This document shows positions 5,746 to 6,013 of a stretch of 6,013 bases of DNA, in pieces. The translations under genes were made by a program, and so were the position numbers. Origin of the DNA: Cytophagales bacterium (lineage in GTDB: Bacteria; Bacteroidota; Bacteroidia; Cytophagales; 172606-1); assembly GCA_025455595.1 (NCBI GenBank), contig JALOMD010000205.1, positions 1 to 6,013 of the forward strand, given 5' to 3'. The notes under the pieces were generated by a model, which saw only the letters and a list, made by a program, of their open reading frames with translations, had not been told where the DNA came from and did not search any database. Positions within the stretch are counted from its first letter, which is position 1. The number at the start of each line of letters is the position of its first letter.

Positions 5746-5774
5746 ATTTGCGGCAACCCGTGACGGAGTGTATG

Positions 5775-5835
5775 AAAAAAACACCCGGTCATGCCGGAGG
5801 AACCCTGTACGGTTCCAGTCCGGCACGACCGGGTG
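5775..5835 (-). terminator. Strong intrinsic terminator for a minus-strand gene entering from the right
   Basis: CACCCGGTC... at 5782-5798 pairs with 5819-5835 over 17 bp with one non-Watson-Crick position (G-T on the minus strand). An inner stem GGAACC/GGTTCC (5799-5804 with 5811-5816) closes a CTGTAC loop, with a 2-nt bulge at 5817-5818. On the minus strand the stem is followed at once by seven T (complement of 5775-5781). No T-run follows on the plus strand, so the transcript comes from the right. It also separates that transcript from the promoter at 5689-5745. Confidence 0.8.
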
Positions 5836-5868
5836 AAGCAACGGATTACTGAACGGTTGGTCGAATCG

Positions 5869-5898
5869 GCTTTTTGGGCGAATTTTGCTCAAAACGCC
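5869..5898. repeat. Dispersed hairpin repeat, copy outside the palindrome
   Basis: TTTTTGGGCGAATTTTGCTC with flanking GC and AAAACGCC matches the modules at 2056-2085 and 2513-2542 over most of 30 positions. It folds as TTTTGGGC with GCTCAAAA (one G-T wobble). A downstream stretch GCAGAATTGACAGAAAAAAC (5921-5940) also resembles 2139-2159 beside the left arm, so more than the hairpin may be shared. It lies between the right-edge gene end and its terminator. Confidence 0.55.
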
Positions 5899-5964
5899 TT
5901 TCTGCTCAGAACCAAGATTTGCAGAATTGACAGAAAAAACGAAAATCAATATCGAATGCGAACA

Positions 5965-6013
5965 TCAAGTTGAAAGAACGATTGTTTTCGGCTCTGGGGC
6001 GGTCAACCTTTGG
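5965..6013 (-). CDS. Possible C-terminal end of a minus-strand gene (partial)
   Basis: The minus-strand frame starting one base inside the right edge reads QRLTAPEPKTIVLST and stops at TGA (complement of 5965-5967). Only 15 codons are visible, so no family can be named. The main support is context: the strong terminator at 5775-5835 faces the same way and needs a gene to its right. Another minus-strand frame stays open to about 5908, but runs into the repeat-like sequence near 5921-5940, so I prefer the stop at 5965. Confidence 0.35.
   Translation of the reverse strand, partial: QRLTAPEPKTIVLST

Noticed and set aside
5719..5949. Minus-strand 76-codon frame at the right end
   Set aside because: It runs straight through the terminator hairpin, the hairpin repeat and the promoter array, and the product has no signal or domain features.

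Overview
The window looks like a stretch of a Bacteroidota chromosome (Cytophagia/Saprospiria-like rather than Bacteroides; this is an inference). Three things suggest it: two promoters carry the Bacteroidota -7 element TAnnTTTG, no start codon has a clear Shine-Dalgarno sequence, and the large gene belongs to a protein type seen in that phylum (YFGxNK N-terminus, metallopeptidase, TolB-like propeller, Omp85-type barrel). No tRNA, rRNA, CRISPR array or transposase is visible.

Layout from left to right. Positions 1-213 may be the 3' end of a plus-strand gene (weak). All four complete genes lie on the minus strand: a small secreted beta-rich protein (227-655), a TerB-like helical protein (741-1097), a secreted protein with a possible PsbP/Mog1-like fold (1386-1928), and a 1028-residue outer-membrane protein (2546-5632). 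At the right edge a few codons of another minus-strand gene may end at 5965, followed by a strong intrinsic terminator (5775-5835).

The intergenic DNA is the most informative part. The promoters of the two genes that start at 1928 and 5632 have the same architecture. Each has four copies of an ATTAGA/ATTAAG-type hexamer (TCTAAT on the coding strand) at exactly 11-bp spacing. The array lies exactly 10 bp upstream of a TAnnTTTG -7 box, with a leader of about 50 nt. This resembles a binding array for an OmpR/PhoB-type response regulator and implies that the two envelope genes are co-regulated. Between these genes, 2056-2542 forms one long imperfect palindrome centred near 2301, built from nested GC-rich and AT-rich inverted modules. 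Its outer modules belong to a small family of roughly 29-bp hairpins with another copy at 5869-5898.

Functionally, the window reads as a cell-envelope region. The large protein probably sits in the outer membrane with its peptidase and propeller in the periplasm. The secreted protein at 1386-1928 is a candidate partner, judged only from its matching promoter. The other two small genes have no function readable from the sequence.
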